In this document: piece by piece, positions 22,735 through 34,319 of the stretch
How the letters are laid out: every line of letters begins with the position of its first letter
Position numbering within the stretch: the stretch's first letter is position 1
Source: Plasmodiophora brassicae
Lineage: Eukaryota > Endomyxa > Phytomyxea > Plasmodiophorida > Plasmodiophoridae
Length of the DNA stretch: 64,000 nucleotides
Direction: 5' to 3'
Assembly: GCA_039704465.1 (NCBI GenBank)
Contig: JASFAU010000018.1
Location: forward strand, 719,139-783,138
Position numbers and translations under genes: made by a program
The notes under the pieces: model-generated
Database searches by the model: none
What the model was told of the DNA's origin: nothing
Seen by the model: the letters and a program-made list of their open reading frames with translations, nothing else

Positions 22735-25700
22735 TCAGAACGGGGTGCTGCGAGCCTCCTGGCTCTGCAGCAACGTCGACACGTGGTCGATCTTCTGCGC
22801 CTCGGTCAGCTCGGTGTGCTGCAGGATCTCGTAGATCCTCGGCTTCAGCGCCGGATTCCTCTCGATCAGCGACCTATATCGGCAACACGGGCCCGTCATC
22901 AGTCACAATCGTCGTTGCCCCCGGGTCAACGTCCCCGTCACTGACTTGAGCAGGTGCGTGTTGGCCGCCGACGGTGCCGACGCGCTTGCACTGCTGGCGA
23001 CGACCGCGTTCCCGTCATCGGCCGCCTCCATGACGGTCGACGCTTCCACGGCCATCGTGGGCGTCGTCGACGGCGGCACGACGTTGCTCGCGACGATGCC
23101 CATGGTGGCGTTCCGGGACGCGGGCGCCGCGTTCCCTGCTCGACCTGCCGGGCTGTTCGCCAGGTGCCTGGGCGCAGGCCCGACCGTTGCCGCCGCCGCC
23201 GCCTGCTGCTGGTGCTGCTGCATCTGCAGGTCCGACATCTTCTGGGTCGTCCGGTCCCGCAGGTGGCGAAGCTCGACGATCTGCCTGGGCGACAGCGTCT
23301 GCCCGATCGACTGCGGCGGGATCAGCAGGCGCTTGTGGCCGGCGGCCAGGGCGGCGCCGTGCGACGGGTGCGCTCGAACCAGGGAATCCTGCACACACAC
23401 ACGCAGGCGCGCGCGTGTCACCTACCCAGCACGGTGACGAGGCGGCGCGCGTCAGCACCCACCTTGAAGGCGTCGGCCGCCACAGGGACGACGCACGCGC
23501 GCAGACCGCGCTTGCACTGGGCGTTGTGCTGTGCGACGCATCGCGACGCGTGCGCCAGGACGTCGTAGGCGCGCTCGGCGTGCGCACGATGCCGCACCTG
23601 GCAGCGATGACGGAGCCAGTCGAGCGCCGCCCGATGGTTCGTCGTCAGGTCGCCGCCGGGCACGGGCGGCACCGGCGTCCTCGACTCGGCGGCGATGCGC
23701 TCCCAGGCCGCGCCCACCGCGTCCTTCCCCTTGCGGATCAGCGACATGTACCGCTCGCCACACTGCTTGGCGGTGCGCAGGCGCCCCCGAACAATCAGGT
23801 CCGACTCTGCGGCGAACGTTCGTCAGCGCGAACACCAACCGGACCCGACGACGTGCGGGCCGCGCGTACCGAGGAAGTTGGCCACGATGACGAAGTTGGC
23901 GCCAAAGAACGTGACGGCGCAGGAGATCAGCGCGTCCTACGCGGGGCGCGGTTAGGCACACACACACACACAGAGCAACAGGACACCGCCGAGCCAGACC
24001 TCGTCGTCGGTCCAGGGCGGCGGATGCTGCATCGGCACGCGACGCAGCTCGACCGGGGCAACGGGGGCGGCGCCCAGGTCGACCTCGACGACCATGGCGT
24101 GGTCGGCCTCGGCCGCCCGGGGCCGCTTCGCCGGTTCCCGTTCGTCGTCGTCGATGCCGGACGCGTCCTCCGGCTCGACCTTGCGCTTGTAGCCGGCGAT
24201 CCGGCTGACCGGGATGCGGATGCGGGTGGCGATGGACCCGTCCGTGTTGATCGTCTGCGACAGGCGCACGCGGCGCTTCGTCCTGCGATGGCGCCGGCGC
24301 TTGGCGGCCGGCGACAGGTACATACGGGCAATGGCGTCGGGCGTGGCGAACAACCCGTGCGACGTCGTCGCCGGATCGTCGTCCGCGTCCGTCGGCGGCA
24401 GCGGCTCGCCACCCTCGAACACGAGCCTGTACTTGTGGGCAAACAGGCGCACGACGTCGTCGCCGGCGCAGACATAGTAGAGAAGGGGCCTATACGTCCC
24501 GGCAAACAGACGGCCCTGCAGCGGACGACGTTGAAACGGCGGTCGGGCGAACCAGCGTGTGTGTGCCATACCGTTGCAGCGACGACGCCAGGCGGAACGC
24601 TGTCGAACTTGCGACCAGGTTTCTGGGCAGCGCAGTCGGTCAGGACGACGACCGTGCCCGACGGGAACGATTTAGGCGGCGGGTGCGCGCCCGACGGCAG
24701 ATGGTCGAATCGGTCCTGGCGCCCGACGGCCCCGGCGCCAGGCAGGCTGACGAGGTCGACGGGCGTCAATTCCGACGGGGTCGTTGATGAACCCAGCGCC
24801 CACTGCTCGACAGGGCGGAGACGGGCCAGTAGCCGGGGGATGCTCGCGCTGGGCGCAGACGGGGACAGCATGCGGGCGCGCCGCTCGAGCGCAACGAGCA
24901 GCACGTGCTTGGCGTGCAGGTCGACGGCAAGTTCGGCCCTGCCCAGGAGCACCTGCCGGTCGTCGAACGACAGCCTGGCCCACGTTCCGCTGGGACAGGC
25001 ACCGTCGAGCAGAGCGGCGGGGCCCACCGTGCTCGCCGATTCGTGCAGCAGGCGCTGATCGATCGTGTTCGGGCAGACGATCCGATACACGACGACCGGC
25101 CTTCGCAAGCTCAACCGCATGACCTGGGCCTTCACCTGTGGGCACCGGAGGAATCAGACAAGGGTCACACGGGCATCTGGGACGACGAACAACAGCAACC
25201 GCACCATGCTGTCGATAACGGCGTCCCAGTCCGTCTCGAGTATGACGACGACGTCGACCGGCGACAGGTCGAGATCGGACAGATCGGAGCGCGTCGAGGC
25301 GATGCAGACGGTACCGGGCGAGAACACATCGAGTGATCGGGCGTGGCGTTGGCGGCGTTGCCGCAGGAGAAGCTGGGCTGCGTCGCACATCGCACGTGTC
25401 TGCGCCAGAACGACGATGGACCTGCCATGATGTTCGTCGAGCAGCTGCGACAGAGCCAGAAGTTTGCCACTGGACAGGGCGACCTTGGCATTCGGCCATG
25501 GGCCCGTGCGTCGAAACATCATGCACCGCCAGACGTCGGATGGGATATCAGGACAGGCGTCGGAGCACGGGGCATGATCGCCACCGGGCGACAGAACACG
25601 TTCAGTGTAAACGAGGAACGGTCGTGGATCAACGGGATCCACAGCACACGCCGCGTTGCCTTTGTGAACCAGGTCGAACACGATGCCGGGTATCACAACC

Positions 25701-27710
25701 GATGCCGGGAGTGAACGAACCAGCCGAAATGAGACGACGCGGTCAGAGGGGGACGCCGCCCTGTTGGCGCTGTCAGCAACGAAGGCGCATCGAACGGAGG
25801 CACGCTTACATGGCTTGCTCGAGTGGCGACGATTTGGAGACCAGTTTTCTGCTCGAAACGGCCTTCAGATCGCAGCCAGGTCCCCTCGATTCAGACAGCC
25901 TTTCCAGAGCGGCCGCCGCTGACACCAACGACGGCGACAGGTGCGACAGCGGATCATAGCAGGCCAGGGCAGATGTCAAGCGTCGTGGCAAACGTCGGCG
26001 AATATCAAACCATAGAGGCGTGCGGGGCGCCCGTCGTTCATCCGGTTGCGTCAGGGAACAGGCCGCCCGCATCTCCAGGATACATCGCAGGCGTTGCAGG
26101 TCGGTCATCGACGACGATATCGAGGTCATGCCGACGGCGTCGTACTTCAACGCCTGTTGGCGTGTCATCGAGCATTCCACATCGTGCAGAGCGATCGGGC
26201 GTCGGATGCCATCCGCCGACCGAGACAGCGTGAAGTGTCGGACGACGTCAACGCGGTCGAACCCCTCAACGTGGAACGGGTCCGACAGGGTGCCTTGCGC
26301 GACGAACATCAACTGGGAGACGTCCCCAGTGAACGGTGCGATAAGAACTCGTCGCCGCGCGGGAATCCGCAGCAGAGGCGCCAGGCTTGGATGGGCGAAC
26401 TCGATCCGGTCCCCGTCGCCGTCGTACACGACCGTGTCGAACTGGTACGGGCTACCGCTGGCCTTTAACGCGTCGCTGTAGGCCAGCACCTGGACGGAGA
26501 CGACCACGTCCGGCTCCAGGCGGGTCTGTACCTCGGACACCCACCGGGGCACCGTCCGCGACGGCACCACAATCAGCGTGGTCGACCCCGTCTTGAAGAT
26601 GTGTGCAAGGAATGCCAGCACGGTCACACGCTTGCCAAGACCTGAACCGGACGAGGAGGGGTCAGCATCATCCGGCACACAGCAGGAGGTACGGCGGGCG
26701 CAGACCAGATTGATCGGCGAGGATGCAGTCGAGGTTGCGATCGCGCATCGTCGACAGCCAGGCAACGCCCTCGAGCTGGTGGTCCGCTAGGTTCGTCGAG
26801 GAAAGCAGATCGCGAGGCGGGTGCACATCCAGCGTCTGCGAGTCGCGCGCCAGGGCGACCAGACGGGAGAACCGGGCGATATCCGTCGCGCCATCCATCG
26901 GGAAACGAACCTTGTCCGCGTTGACGTCCAGCGACGACGGCTCGGGGATGCCCTGGTCAGCGACCTCCAGGTCACCGTGCAGGTCCCGACCAACGAGCAA
27001 GTCAAAGTCGGGGGTGGACGCCGCTCGGAACCGGTCGATTCGGGCGATGGCCCCCCAGAACTTCCGGACGGCGTCAGAGGCGCGCGCCGCCAGCCGCCGC
27101 GTACGAAGCACGAGCGACTGCGCTGCCAACGCCTGCCTGGACGACCGCTTCATCATGGTCCACTCGAGCTAGCACGCCGAGCGTCAGACGCAACGCCCAG
27201 CGGAACGCGTTGGCAATGCACACCAACCTGTTGGGCAGTAGCACGGCAGGCCGCGCGTCTCCACTGCTCTTCCCGCCGGAAGTCATTCGCCATCCAGCGC
27301 ACCTCGTCGAGCAGGGCATCCCACTGCGTCCGGCACCGTTCGGGCTCGGCGACTTTCGGGACCAGCGACCCCGCCGACCGCTGGAACTCGGCCAGGCGCG
27401 CCTGGAGCGCATCGCGCCGCTTGATCAGCTCGTCGAGGTCGTCGACGCCGCGCCTCTGCATGACCTGCGCCCGATGCAGGCCGGAGTAGTACACGAGTTC
27501 GGGCTTGGCTTTGGCTTGCGGCGGCCCAGACGACGCCGGCGCCGCCTTTGCGTCGTTCGCGGCCGGCGGTGCGGCAGGTGCGGGCGCCGGCGCCGGTACC
27601 GCAACCGTCGGTGTTGCAGACGCCGGCCTATCAATCTGGACACCGGGCACCAGCTCGGCGACCGATTGCAATTCTTGCAGGAGGAGACCGCGCCTGAAAC
27701 GCCGCACCAT
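22735..27710 (-). CDS. HSA / degenerate SNF2 ATPase / SANT protein (EP400-Eaf1-like)
   Basis: Predicted chromatin-complex scaffold. Minus-strand exons are 27710-27228, 27168-26706, 26641-25810, 25760-25205, 25135-24572, 24515-24000, 23936-23870, 23806-23463, 23388-22931 and 22873-22735. All phases agree, and the total is about 1,475 residues. Order: HSA helix (WDALLDEVRWMANDF), SNF2_N beginning DHQLEGVAWL, helicase C (GKLLALSQLLDE; VVVYRIVCPNTIDQRLL), a basic nuclear linker, SANT (PPPWTDDEDALI; TAKQCGERY), HPSH, and a Gln/Ala-rich tail. ATPase motifs are degraded: ADQSGLGKRV replaces ADEMGLGKT, DGDG replaces DE[GA]H, APFTGD replaces TGTP, and the HRIGQ motif is lost. Start is uncertain: the ATG at 27710 is in frame, but another N-terminal exon near 27780-27950 (MDPAAARRPP) may belong. 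Confidence 0.85.
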
Positions 27711-28545
27711 CAGACCGGACAGGTGCACAGACAGGACTACGAAATGGTATATGTTCCGGTACGTGCCTGGTGCGTAGCTTCGCCAGGGCGTTGCGGAGCT
27801 GGGCGGCGATGGCGATGCGATTGGCGCGGTCGCCGCCGCCGGCCAGGTCGATGCCGGCGAGGCGGGCGGCCGAGTAGTCCGGCGGGCGTCGCGCCGCCGC
27901 CGGGTCCATCGGGCCGGGCGATGATGCCGGCGCCGGCATCGTCGTCACGGCCAATTCCGATGCGTCACACGGGGCGGAGGCCGCGCCCACCGGTCGCTCC
28001 TGTCGAATCCGCTGCCGGGCGGCACAGGCGAGCGCGCGCGCCCCCCTTCCCCGCCGGACCCGGTCGATGCGCGCGCGCGCCTGATAAGGAACGGGTCGGG
28101 AGCGTCGCCGCCCCTCGATTGACGCCGCCCCGCCCGTCCACACACGGATGACGACGACGACGACACGACACGACCACGCGGAACTGCGATCGATGTCCGC
28201 CGTCCACGGGCTCCGTGACCGTCGGCACCCGCCAGTCGGGCCGCGTTTTCTGCCGAAAATCTCGCACGACTTTTCGTCGCCGCACGACTCCCGCAACAGG
28301 GGCGGCCGTTACTATACCTACCTGTAACCGACCTGCCGGCGTTGGTGAACGTCCCGTAATGGAACGACCTGGAATGGTGTCAACGAAGAGATAGGGTCGG
28401 TGGCGACGTCCCCGGCGATTCGCAGCGGTATTGAGGTCGGTCTGGCGGTGTGTGGCCGCCAGCAGGTAGGTAATTCATCCAGGAATACCTATAGTGCGCG
28501 GGTCCGAGTGTGACTGGCGGTGCGGGGCTGCAGACAACGCACGCC

Positions 28546-29475
28546 ATGACGGGCAGCCAGGAGGAACTCATCGAGCACCTGCGCCAGTCGCGGCAACTGC
28601 CGTCCGATGCCGTCGCCGCGTACATGGCGCGCGTCGATCGCGCCCATTTCGCTCCGCGGGACTGCCCCGCGCCCTACGAGGACCACCCGGTCTGCATCGG
28701 TACGTGGCGCCCCGGCCCGGCCCACACGTCAGGCATAACACATGATCAGGACATGGAGCGACAATGTCGGCGCCAAGTGTCCATGCCGTCAGCCTAGGAC
28801 TGCTCGAGCAGCATTTGAAGCCGGTCTGTCTGCCAACATCGCAACGGATCCTGCCTGGCGTTATGATGACGGGGGCAATCGTTGCAGGGCAGTACCGTGC
28901 TGGACATCGGATCCGGCAGCGGGTACCTGTGCGCCGTCATGGGCCTGATGGTTGGCGACAAGGGCGGCCACGTGTACGGCGTCGACCATATTCCAGGTAG
29001 GTGCCGGCGCCCGTTCCCTCGTGTGCATCTGGCCTTGTCCAGTGACCGCATGGAGCGGCCGTGCAGAGCTGGTGGAAACGTCCATCTCCTCGATTAGCGA
29101 GCATTTCCCGGATCTGATTCGCGGCGAGACCGTCCAGATCATGGTTGGGGACGGGCACAAAGGGCTGCCGCAGCACGCTCCTTACGACTGGTACTGGCCC
29201 GCGTTCAGATTCTCTACAGTCCCGACTGAGTTCGACGTGCGCGCGCGTCTAGTATTCACCTGGGCGCAGCAGTCGAGGACGTTCCCGAGGACATACTGGG
29301 TCAGCTGAAGCCTGGTGGCCGCCTGGTCGGGGCGATCGGTGCCGGGCCGCAGCAGTCCCTGGTGACCGTCGACAAGAACCAAGATGGGTCCGTCAACATG
29401 GCCGTCATCGACGGCGTGCAATTCGTCCCGATGACCAGCGTCGAGGCGCAACTCGAGACCACCATGTGCGACTAA
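28546..29475 (+). CDS. PCMT1: Protein-L-isoaspartate O-methyltransferase
   Basis: Repairs damaged proteins by methylating L-isoaspartyl residues with S-adenosylmethionine (EC 2.1.1.77). Exons are 28546-28699, 28750-28823, 28888-28996, 29067-29190 and 29253-29475, with introns of 50-70 bp; 684 nt give 227 residues, the normal family size. Splicing restores IGHGATMSAPSVHA (family: IGYGATISAPHMHA), the SAM-binding VLDIGSGSGYL, a PYDCIHLGAAVEDVP segment and LKPGGRLV. The C-terminus ends within the usual Rossmann fold and carries no ER-retention signal. Confidence 0.97.
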
Positions 29476-29644
29476 TGTATCGGCATGCCGCGCGTGCATC
29501 TCGAATCGACCATACAATCAGTTGCCACTCATGGACGACAATTTACGAAGGGTGTATATTCCTGCAGTGGCAGTGGCAGCGGTCACATTGGCATCATTGT
29601 GGAGACGCTTACGCAATGGAAGTCGGTACGTCTCAGGGCGCCGG

Positions 29645-30867
29645 TCAGTGCATGGACGGGGACGACGGCAACGTCATGGCCTTGGTATTGCCTTTCGCGT
29701 CGAGGTCCGCGTGGCTCTCGTTGTCGTCGTCGTAGAATTCGTAGATTGTCCCATACCGCCCGCGGAACGATTTGAAATCGACGTTGAGCTCGCGCAGCAG
29801 CCCGTGCTTCAGGTCGTAGACCAACCCATGAATACGAGGGAAGCCGGTCGCGCGAAGGCTTCGCTGAATAACGGCCATCTTGAAACTGGCGGCATAGGCG
29901 ATTACTTCGGGATTCAGAGTTTGCGATGGCGCGCGATAACCAACAGGTTGATACACTGCTCTTGGACGTTCAGTTCCACGAGGCGTCGGTAGCGCGCTTC
30001 TGCACCACGGTGGAGCGATTCAGCATTCGGCGGGGTAAGTCGCCACAGATACTAAATACCCATGTTGTCGATGGCACTGAGTTCGTCCAAGTGCAGGCGA
30101 TGGACGTCGCGAATGTGCCCCAGCCAGCTGGACAGGGCGCCCTTGTCGAGTCTGTTCATGGCTGCTCGAACGCCACCGCATTCGGAATGGCCACAAACTA
30201 CATGCGTTCGGGGCAGTAAGGCATCGCTACTGGAACTCGTTCAGACGCCCACCAATGATGTGCCGGACGTGCAGGTGCTCGACAGCGAACTCCACGACGG
30301 ACAGCAGACTGCCACGCCAACGCATCAGCACGAACACACGGCCAGGGCCAAGCACGCCGTCTCGCCGTACTTGACGTCGCTCTGGATCACCGTGTTCGCA
30401 ATGTTACGATGCACGAACAGCTCGCCCGTCTGGCAGTTGCAACCCGTCACAATCGAGAAGAACGCCCCCATCGCGGCTTACTGGTTACCTTGAGGCCAGT
30501 GATATCTTGTGCCGGGACTAGAAGCGCGGTGGTCAGAGCGGTCGGCGACGACGACATCGACGGTTACCTCGACTGTCCGAGCATCCAATGAACAGGTACC
30601 GGGGCTGCTGCGTCCTCGACTACGCCAAGGATTACGGCCCGTCAGGCCCAACTCATGTCCCACGATCAACGCGATCAATCGCACCGTTCGCTCGAAGAAA
30701 TCCGATTGGCGGCTCTCAACCCACCGGCGATTGCCCTCGAACACCTCCTGGAATCGTTCGATCTCGTCGAGCACCTGCCCCCGTACGAATTCAGCGTGCG
30801 CGATAGGCAGACGATGGCCAATGCCGACCCGCACCTCTTCCGTCATCGACATGATGCTGCCGCTCAC
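29645..30867 (-). CDS. Beta-class carbonic anhydrase
   Basis: Zinc enzyme interconverting CO2 and bicarbonate (EC 4.2.1.1). Eight minus-strand exons: 30867-30685, 30619-30568, 30517-30489, 30429-30371, 30308-30253, 30197-30060, 29999-29945 and 29885-29645; 813 nt give 270 residues. The third exon is only 29 nt and supplies VPAQDITGLK, directly after IGCSDSR. Zinc ligands are present: Cys in CSDSR, with its paired Asp/Arg dyad, then His and Cys in GHSECGG. Other family landmarks are GELFVHRNIAN, LLSVVEFAVEHL and IHGLVYDLKHG. All introns are 50-67 bp. The start at 30867 is the first clear ATG. No signal peptide is visible. Confidence 0.96.
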
Positions 30868-31429
30868 CGACCGAGGCCAACAACTCCCGGGTGGTCCCTC
30901 GCCAAAACGACGAATGGGCGGACCAGCCGGCCGACCGCTGTACGTACAGTATGTAGGTAGGCAGACCGACCGGTACGGGTGTCCATCCTTCCCTCAGCAA
31001 GCTCGGACGGCAGTCACACATTCGCACACACAGACATACAGACACGCGCGCACGCACATGACAGACATATATCCTTCCGCAGCAAGATCTGAGACTGTCG
31101 TCACATGGAGACACGCAGGCGCTCCGTCTGATGCAACGGCCCGCGCTACATTCCGTAGACATAGGTACTCTATGCGGTTCAAGAGTCGGTCGGAGCGACA
31201 ATGGCTTTGCAGTGAGGCGGTCCCGACGGAGAACTCAAAATTGCTCACGGCCGCGGCTGCGACCACTAAACGGTCACATCGCAGTCATACGCAAGGCAAA
31301 GCCAAGTCAAATCGCTAGTAACTATGTATGTAGGTACGTACAGGTACTACTGTACGCATTTCTGATATTTACTAAATGCGATCTCGCACGACCGTCCGCC
31401 CAAATTGTTAAGCGCTTGCCTTCGACGAC

Positions 31430-32935
31430 ATGGCAGACGTGATTCTTGGCGAAGAGACCGGAACGTCGCCGCAGCGGCCGCGTACAATCTTACAGCATGC
31501 TATTGAGGTGATCAGCATGATTGTCGTGTTTGTCGTAGTTACAGTCGCTGCTCCTGCTGCCATTGCGCTCGTCTTTATCCTTCTACCAATCGCGCCGGCC
31601 AGCCCCTCTTTCGATACGTCTCAGATCCCTTGGATCATCTTGTACGCGCTCTTGATGACCATCATCTTCGTCGTCTACCCCGGGAGTGCCCAGGACCTGT
31701 TCTTCAGGGAACCCGGACGATCCAAATATAACCCGGTCCCTGGCATAGCTGCAGTCATCCTCCATCTGATCTTCACAGCGTTCATCCCATGGGCAGCTGG
31801 TAAGTACCCCATATTCTTCCTGGCGTACCCGATTGCCATCGTCGTCCAGACTGTCAGCACCCGAGTAACGCTGAAGAAGGCATTCGGTTTTGAGTCGACG
31901 CCAATTGAGACATCGACCTGGCCGAATCCCAAGCATACCATCCTGACCGAGAAGCAGCTGACCAAGCTTCGGGCCGCCCTGCAAGGGTCGCGGACGCTGT
32001 TTCTAATGATCGTTACCATCTGCTTGGTGATATTCACACAAATTCCGGAGGACAACCCCCTGTTGCAATCGGTTGGTGGCCTTGCGCTGGGCAGCATCGG
32101 CCTATGCGTTCGGTTCGCCATACCGTGGCTCTTTTTCGACAAGATGGACCTGGGACGGCACCCGCAGCTTCACCTGGATCGCAACATGCGCGAGTATTCG
32201 TCGTTCTACCTCGAAATGGCGTCCGATGTCTACTTCCAGCTTGCGCTGCCGAAGGTTGAGAGCGCCGTCGTCTTCGCGTTGATGCTGTCTTTGAACGTCG
32301 TATCCTTCGTGGTCGGATCGTTGTGGCTGTTCCCGCAGTTCGCCTCGTGGATGCAATCGCAACCGTACGTACAGGTTCCGTCGTCCCAGCTCGGCCTCGT
32401 TCGCAAGATCGGCAACCTCGGCATTCGTCGCCTGTCCGCAGCAGCATCCCTGTCGACCCGCGTCGAGCCGGCGGCGCACAGCGACATTGCTGTCGAGGGC
32501 GAGCGAACCGCAGCCATGGGAGAGTGGCACAAGGAGGCTCGCATCAGTCTATTCATGCGATGGTTCGCGCAGGTGAACGCCACGGCCGCGTTCCTGACCA
32601 TGTTGTCATTAGCGCAGTTCTCCTATAACGGGCGATACCTGGCATTCCGCCCTGTCGACGATGACACGTATTGGCATTCCGTTAAGCTGGCCTGCATCAC
32701 GTGTGCTTGCGAGAGTGGCGCCCTGATCGTCATGTCCATTGCGAGCGCGTTCTCGTTCGACAGATTCGATTCCGACGACAACGTCAGCTTCTTCTACATC
32801 GGGTATGAGCTGCTGAAGACGGACAGGAAAGCGTGGTACTTCACCATGATGACGTCCGCGCTGGTCGTTAGCATTTCCCTCCTCATGTTCATCCAGCAAC
32901 TCAACTGGATGTATGCTTTGTACGCTTCGCACTGA
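31430..32935 (+). CDS. Polytopic membrane protein, family not recognised
   Basis: One intronless frame of 501 residues starting MADVILGEE. About eight to ten hydrophobic spans are visible, beginning around residues 25-55, then near 65-82, 105-145, 190-235, 275-300, 380-400, 420-450 and 470-495. A soluble, charged loop (roughly 330-365) sits before the last group. Hydrophilic stretches include NPKHTILTEKQLTK and DRFDSDDN. No transporter or receptor signature was recognised. The open frame stops cleanly with an AATAAA-like signal (GAAATAAAC) about 30 bp downstream. Confidence 0.85.
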   Translation: MADVILGEETGTSPQRPRTILQHAIEVISMIVVFVVVTVAAPAAIALVFILLPIAPASPSFDTSQIPWIILYALLMTIIFVVYPGSAQDLFFREPGRSKYNPVPGIAAVILHLIFTAFIPWAAGKYPIFFLAYPIAIVVQTVSTRVTLKKAFGFESTPIETSTWPNPKHTILTEKQLTKLRAALQGSRTLFLMIVTICLVIFTQIPEDNPLLQSVGGLALGSIGLCVRFAIPWLFFDKMDLGRHPQLHLDRNMREYSSFYLEMASDVYFQLALPKVESAVVFALMLSLNVVSFVVGSLWLFPQFASWMQSQPYVQVPSSQLGLVRKIGNLGIRRLSAAASLSTRVEPAAHSDIAVEGERTAAMGEWHKEARISLFMRWFAQVNATAAFLTMLSLAQFSYNGRYLAFRPVDDDTYWHSVKLACITCACESGALIVMSIASAFSFDRFDSDDNVSFFYIGYELLKTDRKAWYFTMMTSALVVSISLLMFIQQLNWMYALYASH

Positions 32936-32965
32936 CCTGGTCGATCGATGCAGCGCTTACAACTG

Positions 32966-34319
32966 AAATAAACACGAGAGCGTCGTCATCTCTCGCGTCG
33001 ATGGCCCCGGTCGCGACGTGACACGACACGAATCGAGACTGGCTGCGTTGCACAGCACATGGCGAGCTCTGCCTGACCAATCCACTGCCGCCCGTGCCGT
33101 GGGTGGGGATTGGCGAGCAGTCGCTGTCGCGGGCACTGTGGGACCACCCTGGTGCGGCGGGTAGAAGGCGCCATCCACCGGCTGCTGGAGCAGGGTACCT
33201 TGGCCAGCATCCCTGCCCGCAATCTGCAGAAACGTGCGCCCTCTCTCCATGGGGCGTGCCTGTGAAACGTACGCGCAGGACATTGCCGAATCCAAGCAGA
33301 ATACGATCCGCAGGCTCCTGGAACCATCATCTTACGGGCTATCGACGTTGGCGATCGATGAAGGCGTCCGATAACCGTCGTTATCTCGCATTGTGGGCTC
33401 CTGCGTCTGCCCGTGCATAGCGCCTGGGCGGGTTGCCACCCTCTGGCGAAGCCACGTTGCCGGTACTGGTGCTTTAATTTGCCAGTGGAAATTTGATGTT
33501 GCTCCCGGAGGAGCCCGCAACGCAGAGCAGGAAAGAGATGGTCTCGGTCTCCCAATGTCAGCCTGCCTGTGCGCAGGCCACATCGAACGAGGCTCCCGGC
33601 TGACACATGACTGCCAGTGACGACTTGCATCGGCTGGCAAATCTCGTTAGCCGTGAATCACCGTCGAACGTGGGCTTCGACCCCAGTCGGCTCCGCGCAG
33701 GCGAGGGCAAATGTCCTGGGAGGATCAGGTCCACGTTAATTAGTTTTCTCAGACCCGTCAACATGACGCATGGGCACACACCCGGGGCGATCCGAACCAC
33801 CGGCTCCAACCCCAGTGGACCTGGACACCTGGTGCGCCAGGGTTAGCATACTCGCCAGTCATGCCGCGTGCTTGCACTGGGATTGTGCGGCGCGACTCGA
33901 TCTGGTCGCCAGGCAGATCACGCCGACCTGAATACAATATTGCTTCGCCAATAGAGGCCGATTAGCCTCGCTGACGATCGATAACGCGCCGCAAACCTTG
34001 CCCTTAACTGCATATCTCGGCCTATTTATGACGCCCGACGACTTGCCGATGCTAAATTGGGTGTCCTGGATGCAGCCACCAATGTAGTACAGTGGCACGG
34101 TCCAATTACGGCCTGAGCCACACGTGCCATACGGATCACCTGCGCCTCGCGCACCTGTCCACACGTCGAAACTGAACCAGCGTCAACGACCGAACCGAGC
34201 GGGAGCGAACCGGTCAGCAGCTGGCCGTCCCAGTGCAGGTCCAGCCTGACTGACATCAGAACGTTTCACAGGCGAAGTCTTTTGCGGAGAAGGCGCGCCG
34301 GTCTGCAGAGACCTTGCCG
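32966..34319. other. Gene-poor interval
   Basis: No confident gene. A plus-strand stretch near 33150-33260 reads like one ankyrin-type helix pair (EGAIHRLLEQG), bounded by possible splice sites, but no partner exons were found. The rest holds only short frames. Confidence 0.35.

Noticed and set aside
22735..23747. A stand-alone Gln/Ala-rich gene
   Set aside because: The upstream intron restores a SANT motif that links it to the SNF2-like exons.
23187..25058. 623-codon plus-strand open frame
   Set aside because: Antisense to SANT and helicase-C exons with matching splice phases on the other strand; composition is Arg/Gly/Ala-biased.
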